The translations under genes were made by a program, and so were the position numbers. Below are positions 8,049-8,410 of a stretch of DNA of 8,410 nucleotides, piece by piece. The number at the start of each line of letters is the position of its first letter. The stretch's first letter is position 1. This DNA comes from an uncultured Collinsella sp. (lineage in GTDB: Bacteria; Actinomycetota; Coriobacteriia; Coriobacteriales; Coriobacteriaceae), in contig CAJKEF010000040.1 in NCBI GenBank assembly GCA_905198825.1, forward strand, positions 1 to 8,410. Reading direction: 5' to 3'. A model generated the notes under the pieces. The model was not told the DNA's origin and did not search any database. It was given only the letters and a program-made list of their open reading frames with translations.

Positions 8049-8071
8049 CTATCAATCGAAGGAGACACATT

Positions 8072-8323
8072 ATGAAGGTTTCTGAAGTTTCCGAGACTCA
8101 GGCCGATAACCTGGTCCACATGCTCGACGCTTACGCCGAGAAGGGTGGCCATCACCTGAACATCAACGTCTTCAACCGTGAGACGCTGCTCGACGCTCAG
8201 GCTCACCCCGAGAAGTACCCGCAGCTGACCATCCGCGTTTCCGGCTACGCCGTGAACTTCCACACGCTCACCAAGGAGCAGCAGGACGAGGTCATTTCGC
8301 GTACCTTCCACGACAAGTTCTAA
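8072..8323 (+). CDS. Separate glycyl radical subunit of pyruvate formate-lyase
   Basis: This 83-residue protein corresponds to the C-terminal domain of PFL. After a short unique start (1-10), NLVHMLDAYAE resembles the PFL segment before the domain. GGHHLNINVFNRETLLDA (25-42), HPEKYPQLTIRVSGYAV (45-61) and LTKEQQDEVISRTF (66-79) then match E. coli PFL closely. G58 in RVSGYAV is the radical-bearing glycine (E. coli G734). GrcA/YfiD, the known spare-part protein, is about 127 residues with its own N-terminal region, which is absent here. ATG 8072 has AAGGAG (8059-8064) 7 nt upstream, and an upstream in-frame ATG at 8027 lies in the hairpin region without a site. The gene is in another frame from pflB, 85 nt downstream. 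It is inferred to be an essential partner of the core, activated by a radical-SAM PFL-activating enzyme. Annotation pipelines may name it GrcA. Confidence 0.93.
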   Translation: MKVSEVSETQADNLVHMLDAYAEKGGHHLNINVFNRETLLDAQAHPEKYPQLTIRVSGYAVNFHTLTKEQQDEVISRTFHDKF

Positions 8324-8410
8324 AGGGACTCAACTCCCACCGGAGACCCGGTAAGGCCTACGCACTTTGCCTCTCAAACGTCCTCGCCGCTTCGCGGCTG
8401 CGGAATGTTT
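8324..8410 (+). other. Non-coding end of the window with small hairpins
   Basis: No gene is recognisable. GGGA/TCCC (8325-8338) and ACCGG/CCGGT (8339-8352) form two adjacent small stems right after the stop codon, and GCCGC/GCGGC (8386-8398) forms a third. None has a following T-run inside the window. ATG at 8405 has no ribosome binding site. A PFL-activating enzyme gene could follow outside. Confidence 0.4.

Noticed and set aside
8072..8323. The small gene as an ordinary GrcA/YfiD spare part
   Set aside because: It lacks the N-terminal region of GrcA, and the neighbouring PFL has no radical domain of its own, so it cannot be merely a backup.

Overview
The window looks like chromosomal DNA of a GC-rich, anaerobic, fermentative Gram-positive bacterium. 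The best guess is a Coriobacteriia member such as Collinsella. That guess rests on high GC, a strong C/G third-position bias in the metabolic genes, AAGGAG-type ribosome binding sites, and a pyruvate formate-lyase with a MarR-linked ABC exporter. It comes from recalled family knowledge, not a search.

Left part (1-3299, minus strand): a three-gene operon reads leftward, a MarR-type regulator followed by two ABC exporter half-transporters. Adjacent genes overlap by 4 nt (GTGA) and 1 nt (TGATG), so translation is probably coupled. The complete half-transporter carries a degenerate ATP site (Asp for the catalytic Glu, Gln for the switch His) and a roughly 200-residue insert after its first membrane helix. 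The second half-transporter runs off the window start. A perfect 9-bp inverted repeat covers the marR start codon.

Middle part (3590-5467, plus strand): a divergent short-chain dehydrogenase (SDR), a terminator-like hairpin, then a KdgT-family 2-keto-3-deoxygluconate permease. Together they suggest uptake and redox conversion of a keto sugar acid.

Right part (5468-8410, plus strand): a 467-nt non-coding stretch carries a GC-rich hairpin, a promoter-like site and an apparently structured leader with a seven-codon open frame behind a strong ribosome binding site. It leads into a pyruvate formate-lyase (PFL) that is split in two. The 683-residue protein has the whole catalytic barrel with the Cys-Cys pair but stops before the glycyl radical domain. 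After an 85-nt gap with two strong hairpins, a separate 83-residue gene encodes just that domain (RVSGYAV). It lacks the extra N-terminal region of the known spare-part protein GrcA/YfiD. The two proteins together would rebuild one normal PFL of about 760 residues, with the oxygen-sensitive radical on a small replaceable subunit. This is the most interesting content of the window. No gene is recognisable in the last 87 nt; a PFL-activating enzyme may follow outside.
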